Notes: generated by a model from the letters alone, not told the origin. Counted from the stretch's first letter, positions 1-5,384 are shown. The stretch is 5,486 bases of DNA from an uncultured Sulfurovum sp. (GCA_902727905.1 CACVAR010000207.1:1-5486), one strand, 5' to 3'. Made by a program: numbers and translations.

Positions 1-488
1 AATAGTAAAAGCTCAGCATCAAAATTTTCAGCTACATAAGCAGAGAGTTGGTCATTGTCTCCAAAGACCAACTCTTCCGTTGCAATCACATCATTTTCAT
101 TGATAATAGGCACAACCCCATGAGCCAATAAATTCTCAATGGCATGACGTGCTAAAGTGGTTCGTTTTTTTGAATCTAAATCAGCAGCACTCAAAAGTAC
201 TTGTGAACAAAGTAAGTCATGTATTGCAAACTTCTCTTGATACATTTTTAACAAAAGTGGTTGACCTATCGCTGCTAAAGCTTGTTTGTTTCCTATGTCG
301 CTTCTATCCAATGGTAAAACCGTATATCCAGCAGAAACAGCCCCAGAACTCACTAAAATAACTTCGACACTTTTTTTCTTAATAGCAGCTATAAGCGCCA
401 CAAGGTCATACATACGAGGTTTACAAACAGCCCCATCTTCAGTTAACACATGAGAACCAACTTTAATGACAATACGACGGTAAGACAT
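1..488 (-). CDS. proB: Glutamate 5-kinase, N-terminal 162 residues (runs off the window)
   Basis: ProB phosphorylates L-glutamate to glutamyl 5-phosphate, the first step of proline synthesis in the cytoplasm. I translated this frame by hand from the ATG at 488-486. It shows the amino-acid-kinase signature: VIKVGS near residues 7-12, VSSGAVSAG at 46-54, KQALAAIGQ at 68-76, and PIINENDVI at 127-135 followed by FGDNDQLSA at 142-150, the glutamate-binding and catalytic stretch of the family. No stop occurs before the window edge, so the C-terminus is missing. Whether a PUA domain follows cannot be seen; full proteins are about 250 residues without it and about 370 with it. The start overlaps the obg stop by one base (TAATG), and only a weak purine-rich stretch precedes it inside the end of obg, so translation probably depends on re-initiation after obg. 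Family assignment is very secure. Confidence 0.95.
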   Translation of the reverse strand, partial: MSYRRIVIKVGSHVLTEDGAVCKPRMYDLVALIAAIKKKSVEVILVSSGAVSAGYTVLPLDRSDIGNKQALAAIGQPLLLKMYQEKFAIHDLLCSQVLLSAADLDSKKRTTLARHAIENLLAHGVVPIINENDVIATEELVFGDNDQLSAYVAENFDAELLL

Positions 489-1603
489 TAGTCTTCTTTC
501 TCTTCGTTGTTAACTGCAACAACAAAGTTTTTTAATGAATAACGTAACGCCTCTGTATTTAAATGAGATACAGAAGAGATAGGTAACACAAACAGTGGCT
601 CATTTTTAGGTAATTCTACCCCAAAGTCTTCTTCAAAACCATAAGAAGTGTATTCTTTTTTAGCTTTAAATTTTTGTAAAACTTTGTTTGACTTGAGATT
701 AATGTCAGCTAAGAATTCTTCAGTTAACTCATTTACTTTTTCAACAGGAAAAGAATCACATTTTGTAATGGCTACAGCAAAGTTTCTACCTGCTAATGTT
801 TCTGAATAACGCTCTAACTCAACCAGTAAGGTTTCATACTGATATTTCATCTCACGGTAATTCGCTGCATCTACCAAAAGTAATAATGTTTTAGTACGTT
901 CAATATGTTTTAAAAACTCATGTCCTAAACCACGACCATCTGAAGCACCTTCAATAATTCCGGGAATATCTGCCATCATAAATGAATCATAATCACCAAC
1001 ACTTACCACACCAAGGTTGGGTGTAAGTGTTGTAAACTCATAAGCAGCTACTTTTGGCTTAGCATTTGAAATAGCAGAGATAAGCGTTGACTTTCCAACA
1101 CTTGGGTAACCTACTAATCCAACATCAGCTATCATTTTCATTTCAAGTCTAAGCTCTTTGGTTACACCCGGAAGCCCTGGTTGTGCATAAGTTGGACGCT
1201 GGTTTGAAGGACTCTTAAAATGGCTGTTTCCCAGTCCACCTTTTCCACCTTCTAAAAATAATACACGTTGCCCCTCTTCTACTAAGTCATATAACACTTC
1301 ATCTGTTAAAGCATCCACAACCTGTGTCCCTGGAGGTACAATAATATCTACACTTTTACCTTTACGACCATAACATTTACGACCCTCACCCGGCTGACCA
1401 TTTTCAGCTTTAATATGATTACGACCTCGAAGTGCAGAAAGTGTATCTGTGTTGTTGTCTACTACAAAATAAACATGTCCACCTTTTCCACCATCTCCAC
1501 CATCTGGTCCACCATATGCTACAAACTTTTCTGTCCAAAATGAAACACAACCCGGTCCACCTTTACCAGAACTCAATAAAATATCTACACTATCTACGAA
1601 CAT
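488..1603 (-). CDS. obgE: Obg-family GTPase (ribosome assembly, stress control)
   Basis: Obg/CgtA is a cytoplasmic GTPase that binds the large ribosomal subunit, acts in its late assembly, and links growth to guanine-nucleotide status. The 371-residue protein has the glycine-rich OBG domain at about 1-157 (GGxGG-type repeats at 33-42 and 119-124) and a G domain at about 158-355. G1 is GYPSVGKS (165-172), G2 includes FTT (190-192), G3 is DIPG (212-215), G4 is TKCD (280-283) and G5 is ISSVS (342-346). The usual G4 is NKxD, so Asn is replaced by Thr. There is no extended C-terminal domain, only a short acidic tail, which makes it shorter than the 390 residues of E. coli ObgE. The start is supported by AAAGGAAA at 1607-1614 on the minus strand, four bases before the ATG. 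It is followed by proB with a one-base overlap. rplU and rpmA, its usual upstream partners, are not found within the window; the next 700 bases hold gene remnants. Confidence 0.97.
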   Translation of the reverse strand: MFVDSVDILLSSGKGGPGCVSFWTEKFVAYGGPDGGDGGKGGHVYFVVDNNTDTLSALRGRNHIKAENGQPGEGRKCYGRKGKSVDIIVPPGTQVVDALTDEVLYDLVEEGQRVLFLEGGKGGLGNSHFKSPSNQRPTYAQPGLPGVTKELRLEMKMIADVGLVGYPSVGKSTLISAISNAKPKVAAYEFTTLTPNLGVVSVGDYDSFMMADIPGIIEGASDGRGLGHEFLKHIERTKTLLLLVDAANYREMKYQYETLLVELERYSETLAGRNFAVAITKCDSFPVEKVNELTEEFLADINLKSNKVLQKFKAKKEYTSYGFEEDFGVELPKNEPLFVLPISSVSHLNTEALRYSLKNFVVAVNNEEKED

Positions 1604-1614
1604 TTGTTTCCTTT

Positions 1615-1639
1615 GCTGTTATATCTAAGAGATAACAGC
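1615..1639 (-). promoter_or_regulatory. Hairpin in the obg leader, beside the ribosome binding site
   Basis: GCTGTTAT at 1615-1622 pairs perfectly with ATAACAGC at 1632-1639. An A/G mismatch at 1623/1631 and two more possible pairs lead to a small loop. On the minus strand the stem ends exactly where the Shine-Dalgarno (1607-1614) begins, so it would sit within the short obg leader. No T-run follows on either strand, so it does not look like a terminator. It could stabilise the mRNA 5' end or modulate ribosome access. The pairing is seen; the role is inferred. Confidence 0.45.
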
Positions 1640-1654
1640 TTCATTATTGGTGAA

Positions 1655-1660
1655 ATTATA
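1655..1660 (-). promoter_or_regulatory. -10 box of the obg promoter
   Basis: Read on the minus strand this is a perfect TATAAT, 51 bases before the obg ATG. It would start a leader of about 45 bases. No convincing -35 is visible, as is normal for sigma-70 promoters in Campylobacterota. The surrounding 11 bases (1651-1661) are identical to those around the serS -10 box at 4335-4345. A promoter here explains how obg can be expressed without an upstream ribosomal-protein operon. The assignment is by motif and position only. Confidence 0.6.
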
Positions 1661-1708
1661 GCTGAAAGTTTGTATGGGATTGATTTTTAAAACTAAATGC
1701 TCACTATA

Positions 1709-1761
1709 ATCAACGACCCCCGACCCAAGGGTACGGAGTATGACGTTGATATAATTTTTTT
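1709..1761 (+). terminator. Two-tier hairpin followed by T7 (terminator-like element)
   Basis: ATCAACG (1709-1715) pairs with CGTTGAT (1744-1750). Inside, CCGACCC (1720-1726) pairs with GGGTACGG (1729-1736) apart from one bulged A at 1733. The helix is followed four bases later by seven T (1755-1761). This is the shape of an intrinsic terminator on the plus strand. No complete plus-strand gene lies upstream to be terminated, so it could end a small RNA, or be a relic of the element that inserted here. It overlaps the frameshifted reading frame at 1697-1913, and both readings cannot be fully right. Confidence 0.4.
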
Positions 1762-1807
1762 ATAAAGACGAAACTCTCGAAAAATTATTTCAAAAGTATA
1801 AGGTTTC

Positions 1808-1836
1808 GCCCTATAGGGGGCGGGGAATTATTCCCG
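1808..1836. repeat. Adjacent GC-rich palindromes, REP-like
   Basis: CCCTATAGGG (1809-1818) is a perfect palindrome, extendable to GCCC...GGGC with extra G. It is followed at once by GGGAATTATTCCC (1823-1835), perfect with a central T. They stand out in a very AT-rich genome. Short palindromes of this GGGCGGGG...CCC style resemble dispersed extragenic repeats seen in many bacteria, which is recollection and not a database match. They could equally be the codons of the remnant gene at 1697-1913. Confidence 0.35.
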
Positions 1837-1929
1837 AGGAGATTCAAAAAGAGACGATGGAGCTTTGGGCTATTTTGTTTGGGGTTCCTTTGAGTTTTTC
1901 GGTGAATGTGTAAGTATAATTCAGTTTAT

Positions 1930-2243
1930 TTATAGAGTAATACGAAAAATAGCCCCATCTATCCCATTTTCAACATTTAATGTTCCAGCCATACTTTCTT
2001 CAATAATTTTTTTAGACATATATAAACCTAGTCCTAAACTATTTTTTGATGTAACTTCTTGACTAAAAATATCATTTATATTTTGAGTGTGGATACCTCC
2101 TGCATTATCTGATACAATAATATGGTTTGTATTAATTGTAATTAGAATTTTGGGGAGCATTATACTTTATCAATTTGAATAAGTTCTCTAACATTAAATA
2201 AGCCAAAAAACTCTTTGCTTGAAGTCCTCATAAGCTTTTTAAT
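1930..2243 (-). pseudogene. Decayed sensor histidine kinase, 3' end only
   Basis: The minus-strand frame from 2160 to 1930 (76 residues) is the C-terminal half of a HATPase_c domain: the G1 box DNAGGI at residues 18-23, a phenylalanine of the F-box type at 32, and the G2 box GLGLYMSKKIIEE starting at 43, ending in FRITL as such kinases do. In-frame stops lie just upstream of ATG 2160. In another frame, 2243-2160 encodes FFGLFNVRELIQI, which resembles the segment between the dimerisation helix and the ATPase domain in PAS-type kinases of this phylum. The N-box region, about 50 residues that should lie between the two pieces, is missing. So are the phospho-accepting His helix and any sensor or membrane part. 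A third frame around 2205-2245 gives a further short kinase-like piece (YEDFK). I infer deletions plus frameshifts. No response-regulator gene is adjacent. The ATPase identity is secure; the upstream pieces are less so. Confidence 0.75.
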
Positions 2244-2312
2244 TTACAGAGTTTTCTTCTTTAGAGTTTAAACTTGAATTACCTTCATATTAATTCACAA
2301 TTCCACTACAAA

Positions 2313-2336
2313 ATTACACTATTATTACACTATAGA
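2313..2336 (+). promoter_or_regulatory. Tandem 10-bp repeats and -10 box before the cytochrome gene
   Basis: ATTACACTAT occurs at 2313-2322 and again at 2324-2333, an exact 11-base period. A looser copy (ATTCCACTAC) lies at 2300-2309. The second copy runs into TATAGA (2331-2336), a fair -10 box 17 bases before the ATG at 2353. Direct repeats with one-helical-turn spacing are typical of OmpR-type response-regulator sites, so this may be an operator overlapping the promoter. The repeats are seen; regulator binding is inferred. Confidence 0.4.
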
Positions 2337-2352
2337 TATACCAAGGATAATT

Positions 2353-2664
2353 ATGAAAAAAGTTATATTATTTACTTTTACAACCTTAGCGCTCTTCGCT
2401 GATAGCCAAGAACTCTATAAGAACTGTGCTGGATGCCATGGAGAGAATGGTGAAACTTCTGCCCTTGGTCAATCGGCAGTCATTACAGGGCAAGACATTA
2501 ACTTAAGTATTAAACAACTAACTGCTTATAAAAATGGTGAACTAAATAAATATGGACTAGGAAACATAATGCAATTACAGTTAACAGCACTTAATAGTAA
2601 GAACATTAAAGAGTTAGCTGAGTATATCTCAAATATGGATGTAAATGGATCCCCAAGTAAGTAA
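2353..2664 (+). CDS. Periplasmic monohaem cytochrome c (class I, c553-like)
   Basis: This 103-residue protein starts with a short Sec signal peptide: two lysines, then a hydrophobic run to about residue 16 with likely cleavage after LFA. The mature part of about 87 residues has one haem-binding motif, CAGCH at 25-29, followed by the GENGE loop common in class I cytochromes. Met73, in the stretch YGLGNIMQLQ, is the best candidate for the sixth haem ligand. An amphipathic C-terminal helix (NIKELAEYISNM) packs against the haem in this fold. It should shuttle electrons in the periplasm between respiratory complexes; donor and acceptor cannot be told. AAGGA at 2343-2347 supports the start. It is followed 83 bases later by the NifU-like gene, close enough for one transcript but with room for a separate promoter. 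Confidence 0.92.
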   Translation: MKKVILFTFTTLALFADSQELYKNCAGCHGENGETSALGQSAVITGQDINLSIKQLTAYKNGELNKYGLGNIMQLQLTALNSKNIKELAEYISNMDVNGSPSK

Positions 2665-2706
2665 ACCAATATGTAGACAATCATATTAATCCTATATTAA
2701 GTTTCA

Positions 2707-2712
2707 TATGAT
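2707..2712 (+). promoter_or_regulatory. Possible -10 box for the NifU-like gene
   Basis: TATGAT lies 35 bases before the NifU-like ATG, in the AT-rich gap after the cytochrome gene. It forms one arm of an inverted repeat, ATCATAT (2680-2686) with ATATGAT (2706-2712). It is a weak call, since read-through from the cytochrome gene would also serve. Confidence 0.25.
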
Positions 2713-2747
2713 ACTTTTCGTTAAATTAGCCAGACTAAGGAACAGAT

Positions 2748-3020
2748 ATGACAGAGCAAGAAGAATTTGCAAATATGACAATGGTTGAGAAAATCAATAC
2801 CATCGATAAAGTAATTGAAGAAAATATCAGAGGTTTCTTACAAAAAGACAATGGTGATGTAGAACTTGTCAATGTAGCAGAGAGATATGAATACCTTATG
2901 GTGTATGTAGAGTACCAAGGGGCATGTGTCTCTTGTGAATCCTCAGGAAATACACTTGCCTCAATGGAAACTATTTTACAAAGAATGCTTTCCCCTACTA
3001 TCAGAGTCATAAGTGTGTAA
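2748..3020 (+). CDS. NifU C-terminal-domain protein (Fe-S cluster scaffold or carrier)
   Basis: The 90-residue protein is essentially a single NifU C-terminal (Nfu) domain. It shows the conserved pattern: a helix ending in the family's IRP-like position (IRGFLQ, 27-32), NGDVELVNV at 35-43 and GACVSC with the paired cysteines at 60 and 63, followed by SSGNTLASMETILQRML. In this family the two cysteines of a dimer hold a [4Fe-4S] cluster that is passed to apo-proteins in the cytoplasm. The residue before Gly29 is Arg, keeping the core of the usual 'IRP' element but with Gly in place of Pro. There is no N-terminal IscU or degenerate A-type domain, so it is shorter than NfuA or full NifU. AAGGAA at 2737-2742 sets the start. 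It lies downstream of the cytochrome gene on the same strand and converges with serS. The exact client is unknown. Confidence 0.9.
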   Translation: MTEQEEFANMTMVEKINTIDKVIEENIRGFLQKDNGDVELVNVAERYEYLMVYVEYQGACVSCESSGNTLASMETILQRMLSPTIRVISV

Positions 3021-3032
3021 CTTCAAACTTCA

Positions 3033-3058
3033 TATGTAGACTATTTTATGTCTACATA
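3033..3058. terminator. Shared hairpin between the NifU-like gene and serS
   Basis: TATGTAGAC (3033-3041) and GTCTACATA (3050-3058) form a perfect 9-bp stem with an 8-base AT loop, between two convergent genes. The serS stop codon (3054-3052) lies within the stem. There is no good T-run on either side, so it would be a weak bidirectional terminator or an mRNA end-stabilising hairpin rather than a textbook intrinsic terminator. Confidence 0.5.
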
Positions 3059-4302
3059 CCCATATAAGGTTTTAACACCTTCGGAACCTCAATACTCCCA
3101 TCTTCATTTTGATAATTTTCCATAATAGCCACTAAAGTACGTCCCACTGCTAAAGCAGAACCATTTAGTGTATTCACCAATACATTTTTCTTTCCATCTT
3201 TATAACGAATTTTAGCTCTTCTAGCTTGGAAATCACGAGTATTAGAAATAGATGAGATCTCTCTGTATTTATTTTGTCCAGGAAGCCAAACTTCAAGGTC
3301 AATGGTTGTCGCAGCAGAGAACCCAAGATCGCCACCACAAAGTTCTACTACCCTATGTGGAAGCCCAAGCTGTGTTAAAATGTCTGAAGCATTATCTACC
3401 ATCATTTTAAACACCTCTTCACTCTGATCGGGCGTTGTAATGGCTACCATTTCAACTTTGTCAAACTGATGCTGTCTTATCATTCCACGTGTATCACGTC
3501 CTGCTGAACCTGCCTCTTTTCTAAAACATGGTGTGTAACCTGTTAAGAGAATCGGTAACTCTTTAGCTGTTAAAATCTCATCATTATAAAGGTTTGTTAA
3601 TGGTACTTCAGCTGTAGGAATTAAATATAAGTCTTCATCGTCAATTTTAAACAAATCATCTTCAAATTTAGGTAACTGCCCTGTTCCCTGAAGCATGGCT
3701 GCATTATTAATAAAAGGAACACAAACCTCTTCAAAACCTTTTGTACGATTTACATCTAAAAAGAAGTTAATTAACGCACGTTCCATTCTTGCTGCTTCAC
3801 CACGCAGTACAGCAAAACGACTCTTTGCCAATTTTACACCACGATCAAACTCTATCCATCCATTCATTTCAGCCAAAGCCCAATGCTCTTTTGGCTCAAA
3901 AGTAAATGATGTTGGTTCAAGTACTTTTTTAAGTTCTACATTATCTTCTTCATCAGCACCCTCTGGTACAGAATCATCAGGAAGATTTGGCATTGCCAAT
4001 GCAACATTTTCTAAAGCTTGCTGTGCTTCTCTAGCTGTATCTTGTAAGCCAACAATCTCTTCTTTTTTAGCATCAACTTTTGCTTTTAACTCCGTAACAT
4101 CTTTCTTCTCACGCATATACTCACCAAATAGTTTTGTCATTTGGTTCTGCTCTGCCTTTGCTTCTTCAAGTATTGCATTTTTCTCTTTTAATGTTCCAAA
4201 AAGCACCTTTAAGTTCTCAAGTGTCTCTAACTCAACACCTTTTTTGATAAACTTAGCACTGGCTTCATCAAAGTTTTTTTGTAAATATTTTAAATCAATC
4301 AT
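3052..4302 (-). CDS. serS: Seryl-tRNA synthetase
   Basis: SerRS is a class II aminoacyl-tRNA synthetase that charges tRNA-Ser (and tRNA-Sec where present) with serine in the cytoplasm, as a homodimer. The 416-residue protein has the expected order: MIDLK start, a long antiparallel coiled-coil arm at about 30-105 that binds the tRNA variable arm, and a catalytic domain from about 130. Motif 1 lies around GFEEVCVPF (189-197). The serine-binding TAE is at 230-232, motif 2 starts FRKEAGSAGRDTRG (260-273), and motif 3 is NGSALAVGRTLVAIMENYQ (380-398) with the ATP-contacting Arg388. Length matches the bacterial family. The ATG at 4302 is preceded only by a weak AGG about ten bases away on the minus strand, but MIDLK is the usual family start. 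It is transcribed divergently from the CorA-type gene. Confidence 0.98.
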   Translation of the reverse strand: MIDLKYLQKNFDEASAKFIKKGVELETLENLKVLFGTLKEKNAILEEAKAEQNQMTKLFGEYMREKKDVTELKAKVDAKKEEIVGLQDTAREAQQALENVALAMPNLPDDSVPEGADEEDNVELKKVLEPTSFTFEPKEHWALAEMNGWIEFDRGVKLAKSRFAVLRGEAARMERALINFFLDVNRTKGFEEVCVPFINNAAMLQGTGQLPKFEDDLFKIDDEDLYLIPTAEVPLTNLYNDEILTAKELPILLTGYTPCFRKEAGSAGRDTRGMIRQHQFDKVEMVAITTPDQSEEVFKMMVDNASDILTQLGLPHRVVELCGGDLGFSAATTIDLEVWLPGQNKYREISSISNTRDFQARRAKIRYKDGKKNVLVNTLNGSALAVGRTLVAIMENYQNEDGSIEVPKVLKPYMGM

Positions 4303-4344
4303 GGTATATACCTATTTATAGTAGAAATTATTGCTGAAATTATA
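4303..4344 (-). promoter_or_regulatory. serS promoter and palindromic leader
   Basis: On the minus strand a perfect TATAAT lies at 4344-4339, with T-rich sequence upstream, giving a leader of about 30 bases. The last ten leader bases, GGTATATACC (4312-4303), form a perfect palindrome touching the start codon and containing the only Shine-Dalgarno-like GG. The TGAAATTATAG block at 4335-4345 is identical to that of the obg promoter. No T-box features (specifier loop, terminator) fit in so short a leader. Confidence 0.55.
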
Positions 4345-4410
4345 GTGGAAAATTGAGAAAAAGAGGGTTAAAGGAGAAAAACTTCACCGTAATTAAGAAA
4401 AGTAATCTGA

Positions 4411-4427
4411 TATAATGACGCTATAAT
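4411..4427 (+). promoter_or_regulatory. Twin TATAAT boxes before the CorA-type gene
   Basis: TATAAT occurs at 4411-4416, preceded by TG two bases upstream (TGATATAAT, roughly extended -10), and again at 4422-4427. Starting from the first box leaves a leader of about 24 bases that keeps the AGGAAA ribosome site (4433-4438). Starting from the second would begin inside that site, so the first is the likelier one in use. Confidence 0.55.
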
Positions 4428-4446
4428 TTGATAGGAAAAGTAAAAA

Positions 4447-5235
4447 ATGAAAACAGATATCTATAATGTATTAGACCCTTTTCACAAAATAGACTTACAA
4501 AATACTTTACACCCCTCTGTTTATATTGAACATACAAACTATAATATTTTAATTTTACGATTTCCTACACAAAATGAAGACAATGACATTACCTTAGCTT
4601 CTCATGGTATTATTTTTTTTAATAATAATATTTTCATCTATGCGCCAGAGGATGACTCCTTTATTCCTTTTGAATTTAACTGGAAATCTTTATATAAATT
4701 ACTTGATAAAAATATCAACAATACCATGGAGATAATTAATACTTTACATGAAGAAGTTATTGATATGGAAGAGTTACTATACAGTGAAGATGTAAATAAA
4801 ACATTTCTAGAGAATTGGTTTAAAGTAAAAAAAGATTTTACCTTAATGAATCGTGTTTTACTTCGTACAATTATTGCTTATGGACAATTTTATAAAAAAA
4901 ATGAAAAAGAGATTACTCCTTTATTAACCAACTTTCATGACTTACTTGAACACTTAACAAGAAGTCAAAGATTAGTCGAGCATAATATTGACAAACTGAA
5001 TACCATCTATAGTTTTTACAGTGCAAGAAGTAATGATAAAATGAATTATTCAATTTATACTTTAACAATTCTCTCGGCTATTTTTTTACCACTTAATTTA
5101 ATGGTTGGCTTCTTTGGTATGAATACAGGTAGTTTACCCTTTGTAGATGCAGGAGGTACTTTAAGAGTAATCTTATTATTGAGTTCTACCTTTCTTATAC
5201 TTTTTTTATTTTTAATATTTAGAAAAAAGCAATAA
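4447..5235 (+). CDS. corA: CorA-family divalent metal transporter
   Basis: CorA proteins are homopentameric inner-membrane channels taking up Mg2+, and in some branches Co2+, Ni2+ or exporting Zn2+. This 262-residue protein has the family plan: a soluble N-terminal region with beta strands at about 20-75, long helices at about 80-200 forming the funnel, and two C-terminal membrane helices (about 204-223 and 240-258). GMN at 224-226 follows helix 1 directly; it is the signature pore loop. The linker TGSLPFVDAGG lacks the acidic MPEL of the enterobacterial type and resembles the GMN-x-GG-LP branch. The protein ends in positive charge (RKKQ), as expected for a cytoplasmic C-terminus. It is about 50 residues shorter than E. 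coli CorA, mainly in the N-terminal domain. AGGAAA at 4433-4438 supports the start. Substrate cannot be decided; family membership is secure. Confidence 0.93.
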   Translation: MKTDIYNVLDPFHKIDLQNTLHPSVYIEHTNYNILILRFPTQNEDNDITLASHGIIFFNNNIFIYAPEDDSFIPFEFNWKSLYKLLDKNINNTMEIINTLHEEVIDMEELLYSEDVNKTFLENWFKVKKDFTLMNRVLLRTIIAYGQFYKKNEKEITPLLTNFHDLLEHLTRSQRLVEHNIDKLNTIYSFYSARSNDKMNYSIYTLTILSAIFLPLNLMVGFFGMNTGSLPFVDAGGTLRVILLLSSTFLILFLFLIFRKKQ

Positions 5236-5238
5236 AAT

Positions 5239-5254
5239 CAAATTTATCAATTTG
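5239..5254 (+). terminator. Weak AT hairpin after the CorA-type gene
   Basis: CAAATT (5239-5244) pairs with AATTTG (5249-5254) around a 4-base loop, three bases after the stop. The stem is AT-rich and followed by only short T stretches, so termination here would be inefficient. In the rest of the 164-base gap to the next gene I see only the inverted repeats listed below and a 19-codon open frame I do not credit. Confidence 0.3.
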
Positions 5255-5333
5255 TTAGTCTATGTTTATGAGTGTTCTTATGTCCAAAACATTAATTAAC
5301 GAATTGATTATAACTGAATAAAAACACCTTAAT

Positions 5334-5380
5334 CTATACGATGCATGTATAGCACATGGAACATATATGATATAGTTCCA
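5334..5380 (+). promoter_or_regulatory. Two inverted repeats and promoter region of the last gene
   Basis: CTATAC (5334-5339) and GTATAG (5347-5352) form one inverted repeat with a 7-base centre. TGGAAC (5357-5362) and GTTCCA (5375-5380) form a second, and TATA arms inside it (5364-5367 with 5371-5374) can lengthen the stem past one bulged A. The second repeat encloses -10-like hexamers (TATGAT at 5366-5371, TATAGT at 5371-5376) about 25-30 bases before the ATG at 5400. A repressor site overlapping the promoter, or a hairpin at the mRNA 5' end, would both fit. The repeats are seen; the function is inferred. Confidence 0.4.
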
Positions 5381-5384
5381 CTAA

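Larger units (their letters stand above)
1697..1913 (+). pseudogene. Frameshifted remnant of an unrecognised small gene
   Basis: Two abutting plus-strand frames read like one protein. The first starts at ATG 1697 and ends in a TAA at 1763-1765, with residues such as DPRPKGTEYDVDIIF. The second is open from 1755 to the TAA at 1911-1913, includes DETLEKLFQKYKVSPYRGRG and ends in WAILFGVPLSFSVNV. They meet in a run of seven T (1755-1761); one additional T would fuse them into about 72 residues. The amphipathic charged stretch and varied composition look protein-like rather than random. No Shine-Dalgarno precedes ATG 1697, and in-frame stops lie directly upstream (1688 and 1694), so the true 5' end may be lost. 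I do not recognise the family. Alternatives are a live short gene with a programmed or sequencing frameshift, or non-coding repeat DNA that happens to be open. Confidence 0.4.

Noticed and set aside
149..361. Plus-strand open frame of 70 codons
   Set aside because: It lies antisense within proB, whose kinase motifs are unmistakable; it has no ribosome site or recognisable motifs.
1432..1635. Plus-strand open frame of 67 codons over the obg start
   Set aside because: Its odd His/Leu-rich composition is the antisense of the glycine-rich OBG domain.
1622..1690. Plus-strand frame ending GEIIAESLYGIDF as a further piece of the remnant gene
   Set aside because: It reads well and is in the same frame as ATG 1697, but two stops intervene and the bases are better explained by the obg promoter and hairpin.
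1865..2062. Plus-strand open frame of 65 codons
   Set aside because: It mostly lies opposite the histidine kinase remnant, which carries real motifs, and it has no ribosome site.
2265..2274. Palindrome AGTTTAAACT
   Set aside because: A lone 10-bp AT-rich palindrome far from any start is expected by chance here.
2735..3010. Minus-strand open frame of 91 codons
   Set aside because: It is the antisense of the NifU-like gene; the CxxC domain on the other strand is the real product.
3695..4321. Plus-strand open frame of 208 codons
   Set aside because: It is long but antisense to serS, Ser/Phe/Ala-rich as expected from the opposite strand of a Lys/Glu-rich coiled coil, with no domain signature.
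5262..5321. Nineteen-codon frame after the CorA-type gene
   Set aside because: It has no Shine-Dalgarno and is short enough to be chance in AT-rich DNA.
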